A stretch of DNA of 64,000 bases from Sipunculus nudus. Its lineage: Eukaryota > Annelida > Sipuncula > Golfingiida > Sipunculidae. Position 1 is the stretch's first letter; every line of letters begins with the position of its first letter. This document shows, piece after piece, positions 9,998 through 20,050 of the stretch. The stretch is taken from contig CM049306.1 in NCBI GenBank assembly GCA_026874595.1, forward strand, positions 110,374,142-110,438,141, in the 5' to 3' direction. The notes below the pieces were generated by a model. It did no database searches and had not been told where the DNA came from. It saw only the letters and a list, made by a program, of their open reading frames with translations. Both the position numbers and the translations under genes were made by a program.

Positions 9998-10644
9998 CTG
10001 CTGGGCCAAGACAAGGAGATGGTGACGACAAAGGTAACCTGAGGGAGCACGTACTTACACTGACAGAGCGACTAGACACGGTGCAAAGGGAACTAATGGA
10101 TATGAAAAAGAGAGTGACATCGGTTGAAGCTGGAAATGATGCACTAAAAACCAAATGTGAAAAACTAGAAAACCAATCAAGAAGGGACAATTTAATATTT
10201 CATGGTGTACCAGAAAGTAAGGGAAAGGAATCATGGGATGAATGTGAACAGAAAATTAGATCTGTAATAAAAGAGAAAATGGGTATTGTCTGTGATACAG
10301 ATGCAGAGTTAGGTATAGACAGAGCACATAGACTTCCAGTTAGAAATAGGAATGGTAAACCTAGGCCTATAATTGTTAAATTTACAAAGTTTAAAGACAA
10401 AGAAGAAGTGATGTTACAGGCTAGGCAGTCATTAAAGGAAAGTGATATCAAGGTCTCCCATGATTATAGTGATTTGGTTAGAGAGGCTAGAAGGAATCTG
10501 ATTCCTTTTATGCTGCAAGCTAGAGAAGCAAACAAGGAAGCATACCTGACTTTTGACAAACTGAACATTGAAGGGCAGATGTTTAAGTGGGATGCTAAAA
10601 CTAACTCTAAGGTTATGATTACACATTCAGCATCTCGTGATTAG
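9898..10644 (+). CDS. LINE ORF1, coiled coil and RRM part (frameshifted)
   Basis: Open from a stop at 9895-9897 to the TAG at 10642. It has no ATG near its beginning: the codon at 9994 is TTG and the first ATG is at 10096. It reads as a hydrophilic linker, then a heptad-rich coiled coil (from REHVLTLTERLDTVQREL to KCEKLENQ), the SRRDNLIFHGVPE motif, and an RRM-like/C-terminal region (DRAHRLP, RPIIVKFTKFKDKEE). This is the L1 ORF1p-like architecture, a trimeric RNA chaperone packaging the element RNA. It is most simply the continuation of the ORF starting at 9710. Its end overlaps ORF2. Confidence 0.85.
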   Translation, partial: ATIRDESQAGESGTEFNHRQPIAKTQQCAPNPLTAGPRQGDGDDKGNLREHVLTLTERLDTVQRELMDMKKRVTSVEAGNDALKTKCEKLENQSRRDNLIFHGVPESKGKESWDECEQKIRSVIKEKMGIVCDTDAELGIDRAHRLPVRNRNGKPRPIIVKFTKFKDKEEVMLQARQSLKESDIKVSHDYSDLVREARRNLIPFMLQAREANKEAYLTFDKLNIEGQMFKWDAKTNSKVMITHSASRD

Positions 10645-13600
10645 GGGTTGTCGCCAGGGTCAATTTTCTTTAATCTCAGAAATATATGAAAACAGTCTTG
10701 TTAATCATGTATTTTGTTCTGTTGCAGATGATGATTGTACTTGCATCCAACATATTGATGATGGTCAACTAACAGCACCATGTGTTTTGACTAGTAACAT
10801 TCAAACTGCACTTGCACCACAGGAACAGGTTAGTTCACCACTAACACCAAATTCTCTTTCTTCAGTTACCAATAACAGCACTTTTGAAAATACTAACAAT
10901 AATTTACATATTATATGTTGGAATGCAAGGGGATTAAAATCTAAATTGCATGTACCTGGATTCATACAGCTAATGGAAGAGTGTGATATACTTTGTATAG
11001 TAGAAACCTGGGCAAAATATCCTACTGAGTTCTGTGATTATTTTCAAGACTATAACTGTTATGGGATTTCAAGAGGTAATATGTCTAGAGGGGGAGTCCT
11101 GGTTTGTATAAGAAAAGATTGTAATATAAGAATTAAAAATATACACAAGTACACTGATATAATTGCACTTATTGTTGATGGGATGCCCTTTAACTCTCAC
11201 AAGGATATTTTATTGTTATGTACCTATGTGGCTCCAGAAAGTTCACCTTTATACAATGATATTGGTGATTCAGATGGTATATTAAGGCTCGAGAATATTT
11301 TGATAGATATTGCATCTCACTATGATGAGTTATGTTTCATATTGTTGGGTGACTTTAATGCAAGGATTGGAAACTTGAATGATTTTATTGAATGTGATGA
11401 GCTAGATTATGTTGGAATACAGGATGCTTATCCAAATGATACATTTAATGTGTCTAGAGAATCCAAAGATTGCAAAATTAACAAATTTGGTTATTCTCTA
11501 CAGCATCTGTGCTGTAGTTTTAATATACATGTATTGAATGGCAGAACTGCTCCTGATTTATCAGGAGAATACACTTGTGTAACAAGTACAGGACAAAGTG
11601 TGGTTGACTATATTATTATCAGCAGTGAACTTTTTAATATCATCAAAACATTCTCTGTATTGAATTTTGATGCCTCTGATCATTTTCCAATCAAATGTAC
11701 CCTAGAGTTAAATAGGGAGGTTAAAATTAGAGCAAATATAATTAAGACAGAACCATGGATAAAGTATAAACTGAAGTCAAATAATTATAATGCAATAACA
11801 GCTCTCTTGAACCAAGAAATATCAGTAAGACATTTAGATACTTTTTTTCAGTGTATTAATTATAATGTTGAAGAAGCCTTGAATTGTCTGATGAATTATA
11901 TATTGACTGCAGCTGAAAAAGTAAAGAAAAAACATAATCATGAGCAAAATATCAAAATGCAACCTAAATGGTGGGATAAAGAGTGCCACACAGCTAAAAA
12001 ATCCAAAGACATAGCACTCAATAAATACAGACGTTCAGGATTGTTACATGATTTAAATGCATACAGGAGAGAAAGACAATCTTTTAAGAATGTATGTGAT
12101 GGTAAAAAGAAAAAATGTCAAGATATTGAGATAAATTGTATATTTAATAATAAGAACATTAATGAAATGTGGAAATATGTGCGTTACTATAAGACATCCA
12201 GAAAACCAAATCTGATAGAAGCATCCAGGTGGTATGATTATTTTCAAGAACTGTTTAACAAAGATGATAATAAAATACAAGAAGATTTCAGATTACTAAT
12301 TCAAGATTTCTGTTCAAGTAATTATGATGAGAACCTTGATTGCGAGGAACTTGGTACTTATATAGATCAGAATGAAATCAGACAAGCAGTAAACCAGATG
12401 AAAAGTGGGAAATCACCAGGTCCTGATGGTGTAACAGTTGATTTTATTAAATGTATCTTAGATTTTTTACTTCTTCCACTTGAAACTCTATATAATAAGA
12501 TATTACAAACAGGTATATTTCCAGAAGCTTGGAGTAAAGCTGTTATATATCCCTTGCATAAGAAAGGGGTAGTGACAGACCCAAATAATTATAGGGGTAT
12601 TTCATTATTGGATGTTCTTGGAAAAATATTCATGAAAATATTGTACAACAGGCCAGTTATTTATGTAGAAGACTTAAATATAATAAGTGAATCTCAGGCA
12701 GGCTACAGGAAGGGATATAGTACCATAGATAATGCCTTTGTATTGCAAGCTTTAGTACAAAAATATTTATCAAAAAGGGGAGGCAGGTTTTACTGCATAT
12801 ATATTGACTTCTCAACAGCTTTTGACAGTGTACAACATGACTTTTTATGGTATGTACTTATGAAATCTGGTATCAATGGTAAAATGCTTAAAGTTTTTAA
12901 ATCCATGTACTCGAAAATGAAATCATGTGTGCTTACAGGTAATGAGTTATCTGAATACTTTAACTGTTCTTTGGGAACAAGACAAGGCTGCATGGTTAGT
13001 CCGCTGTTATTCTCCCTGTTTATAAATGAATATTTTGATACTTTGCATACTTCAGATTGTAAGGGAATTTATATAGACGAACATCTCCCAAATATTATAA
13101 CACCGATGTTTGCAGATGATATTGTAAATTTTAGTGATACAGTTGGTAGACTTCAAAAGCAAATTGATCATTTACAAGATTTCTCTTATAAATATGGAAT
13201 GAAGATTAATCTTGATAAAACTAAAATCATGGTCTTTAGAAAAGGTGGCACACTGAAAAAGGTAGAAAGATGGTATATCGGAGGAAAAAAACTTGATGTT
13301 GTACCACATTACAAATATCTCGGTATTGTTTTTTCTAACAGGTTATCATGGACTAAAACACAGAAACAACAGGTTATGCAAGCAAACAAAGCTGTATGTG
13401 TTATAAAGAATTTCCACAAAAAATGTAAGTATTTAAGTGTGAATCACTTGTTTTATCTATTTGATACCTTGGTAGTACCTATTCTGATTTATGGAAGCGA
13501 GTTATGGGGGTTTACTAAAATAGAAATAATTGAAAGAGTACACATTAAATTTTGTAAGTATGTGTTAAATGTAGGAATAAACACTGCAAATTCAGCGGCA

Positions 13601-14308
13601 CTTGGAGACTGTGGACGGTATCCTCTATTTGTAACCTATTCAATAAAATGCATAAAGTACTGGTTAAAGATATTGCAAATGGCAGACAAAAGATACCCAA
13701 GGCATCTATATAATTTGATGGTAAAGTTAGATGAACAGGGAAAAATAACTTGGGCAACTCATATAAGAATACTATTGTTTAAAACAGGCTTTGGTTATGT
13801 TTGGTTAGCACAGTCTGTGGGAAATAGCAACATTTTAATAACAAATTTCAAACAGAGACTAAAGGATATAGCAATGCAAGAATGGCAAGAAGATATAACC
13901 TTATGTAATAAGTTGGATTTCTATGGGTCTTTTAAATCAATGCTGACAGTAGAGAAGTATATTTCATGTGTTCCTAACAAATGTCATAAACAGGCACTAG
14001 CCAAATTACGATGTTCAAATCACAAATTATCCATTGAAACTGGCAGACATCAGGGAATAGCAAAAGAAGAAAGAATTTGTATGTATTGTTTTCATAGAGG
14101 ATTTAATGTATTAGAAGATGAAAGTCACTTCATGTTTGAATGTCCTATGTATGTAGAACTGAGGGTTAAGTACTTAAGAGCTGACTTACTAGAACCAAAT
14201 GAACACAATTTAAAGAAACTTTTTAATTTAAATGAACCATGTGAGATAGCTAGTGTTGCAGCATTTGTATATCATTCATTTAGGAGAGAACAATCATTGG
14301 GTAATTAA
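10619..14308 (+). CDS. LINE ORF2: AP endonuclease and reverse transcriptase
   Basis: One open frame of over 1,220 codons. Numbering from the GTG at 10637, the endonuclease shows N96 (CWNARG), E123 (VETW), GDFNARIG and SDHFP with D348/H349. The reverse transcriptase has KSGKSPGPDGV, NNYRGISLLDVLGKIF, IDFSTAFDSVQHDF (motif A), GTRQGCMVSPLLFSLF (motif B), FADD with D827/D828 (motif C), INLDKTKIMVF and YKYLGIVF. A C-terminal CCHC (C1148, C1151, H1164, C1169) follows. No RNase H domain was seen. All catalytic residues are present, so the enzyme looks competent for target-primed reverse transcription. There is no ATG near the start: upstream in frame is a stop at 10616 and the first Met is in the endonuclease domain. 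Translation probably depends on ORF1, by reinitiation or frameshift at the GTGATTAG overlap. Confidence 0.93.
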   Translation, partial: LHIQHLVIRGCRQGQFSLISEIYENSLVNHVFCSVADDDCTCIQHIDDGQLTAPCVLTSNIQTALAPQEQVSSPLTPNSLSSVTNNSTFENTNNNLHIICWNARGLKSKLHVPGFIQLMEECDILCIVETWAKYPTEFCDYFQDYNCYGISRGNMSRGGVLVCIRKDCNIRIKNIHKYTDIIALIVDGMPFNSHKDILLLCTYVAPESSPLYNDIGDSDGILRLENILIDIASHYDELCFILLGDFNARIGNLNDFIECDELDYVGIQDAYPNDTFNVSRESKDCKINKFGYSLQHLCCSFNIHVLNGRTAPDLSGEYTCVTSTGQSVVDYIIISSELFNIIKTFSVLNFDASDHFPIKCTLELNREVKIRANIIKTEPWIKYKLKSNNYNAITALLNQEISVRHLDTFFQCINYNVEEALNCLMNYILTAAEKVKKKHNHEQNIKMQPKWWDKECHTAKKSKDIALNKYRRSGLLHDLNAYRRERQSFKNVCDGKKKKCQDIEINCIFNNKNINEMWKYVRYYKTSRKPNLIEASRWYDYFQELFNKDDNKIQEDFRLLIQDFCSSNYDENLDCEELGTYIDQNEIRQAVNQMKSGKSPGPDGVTVDFIKCILDFLLLPLETLYNKILQTGIFPEAWSKAVIYPLHKKGVVTDPNNYRGISLLDVLGKIFMKILYNRPVIYVEDLNIISESQAGYRKGYSTIDNAFVLQALVQKYLSKRGGRFYCIYIDFSTAFDSVQHDFLWYVLMKSGINGKMLKVFKSMYSKMKSCVLTGNELSEYFNCSLGTRQGCMVSPLLFSLFINEYFDTLHTSDCKGIYIDEHLPNIITPMFADDIVNFSDTVGRLQKQIDHLQDFSYKYGMKINLDKTKIMVFRKGGTLKKVERWYIGGKKLDVVPHYKYLGIVFSNRLSWTKTQKQQVMQANKAVCVIKNFHKKCKYLSVNHLFYLFDTLVVPILIYGSELWGFTKIEIIERVHIKFCKYVLNVGINTANSAALGDCGRYPLFVTYSIKCIKYWLKILQMADKRYPRHLYNLMVKLDEQGKITWATHIRILLFKTGFGYVWLAQSVGNSNILITNFKQRLKDIAMQEWQEDITLCNKLDFYGSFKSMLTVEKYISCVPNKCHKQALAKLRCSNHKLSIETGRHQGIAKEERICMYCFHRGFNVLEDESHFMFECPMYVELRVKYLRADLLEPNEHNLKKLFNLNEPCEIASVAAFVYHSFRREQSLGN

Positions 14309-14480
14309 TGTATTAAGTGTTAACCTTGAACCATTGATGGCAGATTAATAACCTGATTTATAATTGGATATTTTTATTGTATTATTTGTTCTTTATGGTG
14401 TATTACTATGTTAATGTTTCTTTTTTTTTTGGAACTTTGGGCCTGAGGCCTTTTCCTGAATAAACTTATTCTATTCTATT
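14309..14480 (+). other. LINE 3' UTR and (TATTC)n tail
   Basis: It contains a poly-T run, the self-complementary GGCCTGAGGCC at about 14440, an AATAAA just after it, and four TATTC-type repeats up to the target-site duplication. The hairpin plus short tandem tail is the usual recognition end for CR1/L2-like reverse transcriptases. Confidence 0.75.
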
Positions 14481-14494
14481 CTATATCCACCTAA
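14481..14494. repeat. Right target-site duplication of the LINE
   Basis: Exact copy of ctatatccacctaa at 9454-9467, placed directly after the tail repeats. Confidence 0.8.
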
Positions 14495-14999
14495 ACCGCT
14501 CTCTGAACATTAGTATAAGATGAAACAATAAGATTCCAAAACTTACCCCTGATTCCTAAATTTTATATAGATGGGCTTTGTATCAGGGTTTGGGGATGTA
14601 TTAAATGAGATGAGGAATAATGACTCATTTTTTTATTCCAAAAGTTATAATCAAATGCAGTTACTTTGGGATTCTGTCTCAATAAATTATGTACAAATAG
14701 CTTTACATTTGTTTTGTGTCGTCGTGCTCATGGCGGGATATTCATACATCGGTATATTTACCTTGAAGCCCTGGTCAGTGATGGTTACATTAGTGAACTG
14801 GAATGGGACGGGGGCATTCACACTTTTAAAGATCTTTAACTGATTACATATATTATTATTCTTATACTTATAAATTATGGACTGATGTAAGGCAGATATG
14901 AAAGATGGATTGAACGTTTGTTTTAAGACAAGTTGCTCTAAAGTAGTTCCACATCACAAGAACATAACAGAACACTTATAGCAGAGTCACATTACACAC
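14495..14999. other. Unannotated spacer
   Basis: An open frame at 14571-14843 resembles no family I recognise and starts inside AT-rich sequence. Nothing else was seen. Confidence 0.4.
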
Positions 15000-15399
15000 A
15001 TAACCATTAAGTTCTCCCTTAAGGAATCCGCTCGCGCAGAATAAAATCACCGACACCAACACACCCGTGAATACCCCTCTATACACCTAGAGTCCGTGAA
15101 TTTTATCGGGCTTACAGCAAATGCACAGGAGTAAGGCTCCAATCTACCAAACATTCAGTAGTCAGACATCCGCCACGCGTGGTCGGTCCCGTAAATCAAA
15201 TCTCTCACTTTCAGGGCTTTGAGGTCCTGATGCTAACATGCTGTCCTACACAGTCCTTAGTTTTCAGGTCCTGACAGCGTGAGTTTTTTCAACGTTTAAT
15301 CTCACTGACCTGTTGCCGCTCCGGTATTTATGGTCCGGCCTTCTCCTGAGATATCAGAACATGTGGAAAATAGTCTCATATTTTCCCGATGAATTAATA

Positions 15400-15610
15400 G
15401 CAGTTATCTGCCAACGTTCTCGTCAAGACACGTACAGCCAGTACCTCTCCTGTACGCAGGCAGTTTTTTTTAGCAGATATTCCCCTATCCCGCCCTTTTT
15501 GGGGTCTTATATAGTGGCGCCTTTAGCCCAGCCAATCAACGCCCAGCTTCCTAGACCAGGCGCACATCCGCGCCCACAACCAACAAAAGAACCTGAATAA
15601 AACCCGTTCC
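15400..15610 (-). promoter_or_regulatory. Promoter-like module on minus strand, possible solo LTR
   Basis: On the minus strand an ATTGG (CCAAT) box at 15532-15536 is followed about 20 bp downstream by TATATAAG (15506-15513), and AATAAA-type sequence occurs near 15595. The surrounding 15000-15660 sequence is GC-richer than its neighbours. This could be a decayed LTR or a stray promoter; no coding sequence follows it. Confidence 0.3.
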
Positions 15611-15729
15611 CGTTAAACCAGCATGTCACCGCTCTCTGGTGACATCACTTCCTCTTAAGAAGAAAGTACAGAGCATTTTCACCTCTCTCTGTTGACACAG
15701 AAGAAAATCAAAGAGGGTCAATAGATCCG

Positions 15730-15797
15730 GACCCCCCCCCCCCCCTTTTTTTTTTTTTTACCCGCCGAAACTTTTATTAAGCCCCCCCCCCCCCCCC
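15730..15797. repeat. Poly-C and poly-T tracts
   Basis: Two runs of 14 or more C separated by a T run and a short unique piece. Similar poly-C or poly-G runs are at about 2171, 21701, 24114, 28125, 30317 and 38387. Confidence 0.9.
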
Positions 15798-15914
15798 TTA
15801 AAGAACCTTCGGAAATTTTTAAGTTTTTGTCATTAGCCCTCCTTGTTTGGGCCCGTCCTTTTTCCTAAATCCTGGATCCGCTCCTGAGTAGGCCTTCCTT
15901 CGTCCTGACAATGA

Positions 15915-15922
15915 GCTGTGAT
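15915..15922. repeat. Left 8-bp target-site duplication (hAT-like)
   Basis: GCTGTGAT, identical to 16947-16954. Confidence 0.85.
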
Positions 15923-16946
15923 TAGTGATGGGCCGATCATCGAGTTTTATCGAAAGTCAGTCGCTTTGTTCCACTTTCAAGCGCCTGGTCAACGCAAACG
16001 TTCTTCTGATTGGCGAAGCGGTCACCTGTCATAGAGAGAGAGCCAATAGGAGGTTCGTAGTAAAAATATGCCCCATACATGTGACTTCATTCATGACTAT
16101 TTTGGAGGAATAATTATGACTGACATCGTGTCTCCGGCCCACGGTGGTTATAATTTTGACACCGTAATTATATAAAGCAAATGACGCCGGCCTTTTTAAT
16201 GGAACCTGCAACTGACGATGTCTAACATACGATGTCCACAAATCAGATGTTTGGTATTGCAAGAATTGCGTGATTTCATCAGTTCTGTTGCGATTATATG
16301 ATAAGGTTTTGCGAGCAGGCCTATTTCTACCGAATCCTTTCTACCGGCCACACTACCGGTCAGAAGACGCAAAGAACCGTTTATTTTGGTTGTGTTTCTT
16401 TTTTAATTTCTTTTTAAATTTATTTCATTTTATTAAAAGCCTTAAAAAAACTATTTTTCCTGAACGTAAGGCGTTTCTTGTTTGGATGTAGACATAGTGG
16501 TCAACATTGCTCGCTCAGTCATTTATTACAGAAAAATAAAATATGTTCAGCATTATAGGTACCGTGCCTGTCGTTGATTTTTTCCTAGTGCAGTTTGCTG
16601 GTACGTTATTTACAATTTTTTTTTCTAAATGACGAAAGTGACAATAATAAACTGGAAAAAATAATGAGAAATAAGACTAAATGTCCATGGATAATTTTAC
16701 AATTATTAGGTTGTTCTTAATTTACACACAACTGCTGGTATATATATCAGAGTATGACCCGTCAGATGCAAATAGTCGAATTCTGTAATTTTTTTTATTA
16801 TGATCAAGCTGATAACTGGCCCTGAAAATCATTTACAGATAATTGCATATTTCTATATATTTGTCTGAACCGATTAAAAATCGATCATCGATCGGTTTGC
16901 CCAAACCGATGATCGATTATGAAAAAGAAACCGACTCCCACAACTA
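15923..16946. mobile_element. Non-autonomous hAT-like DNA transposon
   Basis: 1,024 bp between perfect 8-bp direct repeats, the target duplication size of hAT transposons. The ends read TAGTGATGGG at the left and CCCACAACTA at the right, complementary at 8 of 10 positions. Just inside the right end, 16878-16918 forms a hairpin around GCCCAAACC, and its arm AATCGATCATCG resembles the left end's GATCATCGA. A short + frame near 16230 reads HKSDVWYCK, loosely like the start of a BED zinc finger, so it may be a deletion derivative of an autonomous element. No transposase ORF remains. Confidence 0.8.
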
Positions 16947-16954
16947 GCTGTGAT
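16947..16954. repeat. Right 8-bp target-site duplication (hAT-like)
   Basis: GCTGTGAT, identical to 15915-15922. Confidence 0.85.
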
Positions 16955-18065
16955 ATGACCTCTCTCAATTGACACCCTTTGTAAGCAAGTAGTCGGTAGA
17001 TGTAAAAGACATTTAAATATCTAAATAATGTTTTTAGGGACTGAATTATGTATTTGAGTGAGAAACTACTTAAAATAGAGAAAAAATAATGTGTTTTGTA
17101 TGGATATAATTAATGTACTTATAACTAAGGAATCAGAGTTCAATTATTGAAATCCTGATGGATGGCCTGCGTGGCGGAGCCCTGTTCATCCCTAATTATC
17201 GGCCGGGAAATGTCCATGTTGACATTGTGCCACTTTCTCAACACAGACGGTCTTTCTATGAATTACGTCTTAGACAAATATAAGGTTAATGGAGCAAATG
17301 TAGGGTATACATCGGCAATATCCATGCCAAATATAACCAATCGAAGGTTTTTTTTTGCCGTGACACATATTTCATTTATTGATGAAAATATGGATATATT
17401 TTGCGGTATAATATCCAAGACGCGGTATTATAAATAAAAACAGATAGTTGGATAGTTAACGTGATACAACTGTGTCCAGAATTGTTGAAGATCTAAATGC
17501 AAAGTGATTGTGCACCGACACTTGCTGTGGTCTATTCAACATTATGCAACAGGAAGAACCCGGATGTAATGGGGGATTAACCGTTATTGCATGTTGACAT
17601 AAGAATGGATGCCAAGGGATCACGAGTCACGTTTTTCACATTTACTGACCATGTGAGTGTTTCAGTTACTGGGTCAAATGTCAGGCCAAGCATGCTTAAA
17701 TCTGTCACTTATTTTCATATCGGCGAGGTCACACCGGGAACAATAACTTACTAAATGTGATATAGCACACTGTCATATCGCAATACGGAATCAGAGAACA
17801 TTGAAAACAAAAGTATACCAACTTATAAATAAATATTAGACAAAGTGAAATTCATCTCTGTGCATCCAGTTTGTACCGTTTCCTTTCTCTTTTGGGAAAA
17901 TTTAGTTGAAAAGATGAGGTGCTAATTTATTATTCGACCAAAACCGCCCTACGCGTTGCGCACTTCAAGCGGTATTACAACGACATCTGGATATTGTTTC
18001 TAGAGCTTTTTCATGTGGTCAACAAGCTCGACTATATGTTGTTACAAACCCCCTTTTGCGGAATA
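16955..18065. other. Unannotated spacer
   Basis: AT-rich unique sequence with no exon, repeat or family resemblance that I can support. Confidence 0.4.
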
Positions 18066-18268
18066 TACCACAGCTGAGTGGTAAAACGCTCGGCCGTCTC
18101 CGCTGGCGACCCGGGTTCGATTCCAGGCGTGGCTATGAGAGTGGTTTTCTCCGGGTCCTCCGGTTTCCTCCATTCTCACCGACTACCGAGCCCAAGCATC
18201 AGAGCCATGGAGAGTGCCTCGTTTTAGTTATTATAACTATAGTTGTACAATCAATGTAAAATAAAAAA

Positions 18269-18272
<4 letters not shown>
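18066..18272 (+). mobile_element. tRNA-derived SINE (family B), copy with internal deletion
   Basis: Box A-like GTGGTAAAACGCTCGG lies at about 18079 and box B GGGTTCGATTCC at 18113-18124, giving a pol III promoter. The body has GGTTTTCTCCGGGTCCTCC, GACTACCGA and GCCATGGAGAGTGCC. It matches the copy at 33281-33514 along its length but lacks about 35 bp (the TTGTAGTTGCCCGTCC segment). It ends in an A-rich stretch followed by (TA)n. Confidence 0.85.

Positions 18273-18311
<39 letters not shown>
18272..18311. repeat. (TA)n microsatellite
   Basis: About 20 TA units directly after the SINE tail. Confidence 0.95.
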
Positions 18312-18313
<2 letters not shown>

Positions 18314-18597
18314 GCGGCAGGCCAATATAGAACGAAAATCCGTCATGCGTAGTATGTGGCTGCTTGGTTGTATTCTCCCCAGGAAGTTGAGAAAAAAACA
18401 CACGAATGAACAGGCCTGAAAATTCAGGAAGGCAAAGTGTAAAGTTGGATGACGTCACTGATATCAGACTATAAACCTGAACAGTTTGTTGTTATATTCA
18501 TTTAAAGTAGAAACTAGTTTCATTCCGTCTGGATAACTGGTTTAGGTTATCCTGTAAAACTTGAGTGAATCACTTTTTTAATCGTCTCGTTTTGACT

Positions 18598-18696
18598 GAT
18601 AGCTCACCGGCCCGGCAACCCGCGTGCACAGAGGCCCGACATCCCGCTGTCACCTGTAGGTAGTTGGGCAAGTGGTTTCCGGGCTGGTGAGCTGTC
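18598..18696. repeat. Inverted repeat with 15-bp GC-rich arms
   Basis: AGCTCACCGGCCCGG at 18601-18615 pairs with CCGGGCTGGTGAGCT at 18679-18693 with one mismatch. Pairing extends a few bases outward. The loop is 63 nt. It could be a small foldback element or a structured RNA; neither is established. Confidence 0.6.
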
Positions 18697-19114
18697 ATTA
18701 AAACAACATGTACCTACATGTAACAACATTTGAACAAGAACTGATGATGGGGAAACTGCCTTCCTCAGCTGAGCTTGAGTGCCACTAAGTTTGACGTATT
18801 GGCCTGAAATCTGGGCCTGGCCATGCATCATTGATTGCTTTCTCGTGCACAAGACAGGCGTCATCACCTAGAATTATTTTTGCACACTGTATGTATACCT
18901 GCTTATTTGTCAGGAGGGATTTGATATCTCAACCTGAAACTGTGCATATCTGAACGTTTAGGACAGCTTCACCGTGTAAAGACTGGTGGCGCCACCTACA
19001 ATAGCCTCTCTTTACTGCCTTAAATAATATTTTATCTCCTCAGATCACGGGGTACGAGATCCCTTCCTTTTGTCTGTTACATATTCCATACGTTATTTTA
19101 AAAATACTCATGGA

Positions 19115-20050
19115 AAATCAGTGAAATATAAATAATAAAAATAATAATAATATAGTATTTATATAGCGACAATTGTCCGATGGTCGGACTCACGGCGTAA
19201 TTCACACACAGACGCAGACACACACACACAAGTATACATGGAAACCTCTCCTTAAGCCTACTTCCTGTCTCACCTGCTCTCACGTGTTTATCCATTAAAA
19301 CTTACTTCAGAAAAAAAATGACAAATATTTATGACCAAAAGCTTGCCGAAAGAAACGTTTTTAAATTGGTTTTAAATTATGTAAGAGTCGGAGATTTTCC
19401 AAGTGTAGTAGGAAGTGAATTCCAATCTTTTGGGCTAAGAAACCGAAGGAACGTTCACCGACTTTCATATTACACTTTAGTACTTTAAGAAGATTTCCGC
19501 CAGCCGAACGCATCGTATACGCAAAGGCCGATATGTTTTTAATTTTTCAGATAAATACGATGGAAGTGAGTCATCAAAATGGCGGTAAACAAAAACAACA
19601 ATTTATTCTGTACGCGGTACTTGACGGGAAACCAATGGAGCTGTCTGAGCAGCGGCGTGACGTGGTCGGTCTTACGCTTCTTAGGAATGACGCGCGCAGC
19701 ATTATTCTGAACCATCTGCAGCCGCGAGAATTGCTCTGCAGGTAACCCAGCAAGAACTGAATTACAGTAATCAAGCGAGATATTACTGTGGCGCAAAAGA
19801 GCCGACAGCACGCGTTAGTAGAGGATGGAAACCATACGGCGGAGCTCGAGAAAGGCCACTTGACAAATACTTCTGATATTATGCATTGAAAGATTCTGAC
19901 CAATCTTAACACAGAGATAATTCACGGGAGTTTAAAAGATGCAGTGCAGCCAACAACGCTTGTGGACTCACTGTCAATCATCTCTAGACGAGGCTTAGAT
20001 CCAACAGGCATAATTTCAGTCTTGTCGGTATTCAATTTAATTTTTGTGGA
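19115..20050 (-). mobile_element. Antisense LINE 3' fragment (CR1/L2-like)
   Basis: Reading on the minus strand from 20030: LNTDKTEIMPVGSKPRLEMI (RT thumb region), then SLDYCNSVLAGLPAEQFSRL, VQNNAARVIPKKRKTDHVTP and LLRQLHWFPVKYRVQNKLL down to about 19590. After a gap it continues PKDWNSLPTTLGKSPTL and FKTNLKTFL near 19380. The 3' UTR ends GCTATATAAATACTATATTA, followed by a TTA-type tail at about 19125-19150. Frameshifts and a missing piece show it is inactive. Confidence 0.8.

Larger units (their letters stand above)
9468..14480 (+). mobile_element. Nearly full-length 2A-containing LINE (CR1/L2-like group)
   Basis: A 5.0-kb non-LTR retrotransposon: a 5' UTR of about 240 bp, ORF1 with a 2A-like N-terminus, ORF2 with an AP endonuclease, reverse transcriptase and C-terminal CCHC motif, a short 3' UTR with a GGCCTGAGGCC hairpin and AATAAA, and a (TATTC)n tail ending at about 14480. 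Exact target-site duplications flank it, which suggests a recent insertion. ORF2 is open throughout; ORF1 has one frame break. 2A-like motifs at the start of ORF1 are known in CR1, L2, Rex1, Crack and related clades of marine invertebrates. The clade is not assigned firmly here. Confidence 0.93.

Noticed and set aside
12053-12993. Minus-strand frames inside the LINE ORF2
   Set aside because: Shadows of the long + strand ORF2.
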